A stretch of DNA of 64,000 bases from Synechococcus sp. CBW1002 (GTDB lineage Bacteria; Cyanobacteriota; Cyanobacteriia; PCC-6307; Cyanobiaceae). Below are positions 63,884-64,000 of the stretch, piece by piece (within the stretch, counting starts at the first letter, position 1; every line of letters begins with the position of its first letter). The stretch covers positions 1,364,001 through 1,428,000 of the forward strand of contig NZ_CP060398.1 in the NCBI RefSeq assembly GCF_015840915.1. The letters are read 5' to 3'. A program made the position numbers and the translations under genes. The notes under the pieces are model-generated. The model made no database searches. It had not been told where the DNA came from and was given only the letters and a program-made list of their open reading frames with translations.

Positions 63884-64000
63884 TCACTCCTCCACGGGGA
63901 TCAGCACGTCGAGCACCTCGGACAGCAACGCCTGGCCAGGCTTCTCCGGCACGACCAGCACGACGGCTTTGGCCTCGCTCACGTCGCTGTCGTCGGCCAT
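63884..64000 (-). CDS. Unidentified protein, C-terminal part at the window edge
   Basis: The minus-strand frame from the right window edge to the TGA at 63884 reads 38 residues (MADDSDVSEAKAVVLVVPEK, then PGQALLSEVLDVLIPVEE). ATG at 64000 could be the start of a small protein, or the gene may continue beyond the window. I recognise no family. Confidence 0.45.
   Translation of the reverse strand: MADDSDVSEAKAVVLVVPEKPGQALLSEVLDVLIPVEE

Noticed and set aside
1-64000. CRISPR array or rRNA operon
   Set aside because: No regularly spaced direct repeats of 25-40 bp and no 16S/23S motifs were seen on reading both strands.

Overview
The window is a GC-rich bacterial chromosome segment from a picocyanobacterium of the Synechococcus/Cyanobium type. 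The evidence is photosynthetic and cyanobacterial genes (psbZ, a Psb34-like small membrane protein, sqdB-sqdX for sulfolipid, a four-ACT aspartokinase, a DUF561/Ycf23 protein, a GT2 of the monoglucosyldiacylglycerol-synthase type). HIP1 palindromes (GCGATCGC, e.g. 1072, 6216, 39100, 39280, 57662) and gene neighbourhoods that I recall as typical of this group (mutS-cobH-holA-lysC-uvrB; rnj-dapA-asd / tig-clpP-clpX-dnaX) agree with this.

Region 1, about 1-16.5 kb, is a surface-glycan locus. It holds at least eight glycosyltransferases or glycosyltransferase-like proteins, two single-domain sulfotransferases, a 999-residue protein with an N-terminal sulfotransferase and a C-terminal GT2 domain, a methyltransferase, a DUF5672 protein, a GDP-mannose 4,6-dehydratase and a membrane polyprenyl-phosphate sugar-1-phosphate transferase that could start chain assembly. 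Several neighbours overlap by ATGA/TTGA and are probably translationally coupled. The likely product is a sulfated, possibly methylated and deoxysugar-containing polysaccharide or O-antigen. This is the most interesting candidate system in the window.

Region 2, about 16.6-46 kb, is core genome: riboflavin and PSII (ribH, psbZ), DNA repair and replication (mutS, holA, uvrB, dnaX), amino acid synthesis (lysC, asd, dapA), cobamide synthesis (cobH), tRNA modification (tilS), RNA decay (rnj), protein folding and proteolysis (tig, clpP, clpX), cell wall or lipid functions (SpoIID-like protein, GT2) and ribosomal proteins L35/L20. A complete IS5-type element (46149-47517, terminal repeats, ATAG target duplication) sits between a secreted-protein gene and thiG.

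Region 3, about 47.5-58.8 kb, is again core: thiG, a Psb34 homologue, sqdB-sqdX, a PBP2, guaA, cbiD, a class V aminotransferase, a small lipoprotein and tRNA-Gly(CCC).

Region 4, from the tRNA to the end of the window, is a degraded mobile island. It has a Phd/YefM-type antitoxin pseudogene split by an intact IS630 element, a decayed DUF5615-type toxin, a truncated IS1182-type transposase, an IS110-type transposase with adjoining noncoding DNA, and a 21-bp perfect hairpin. No CRISPR array, rRNA operon or prophage was seen. All functional calls come from reading the sequence and family knowledge; no database search was run.
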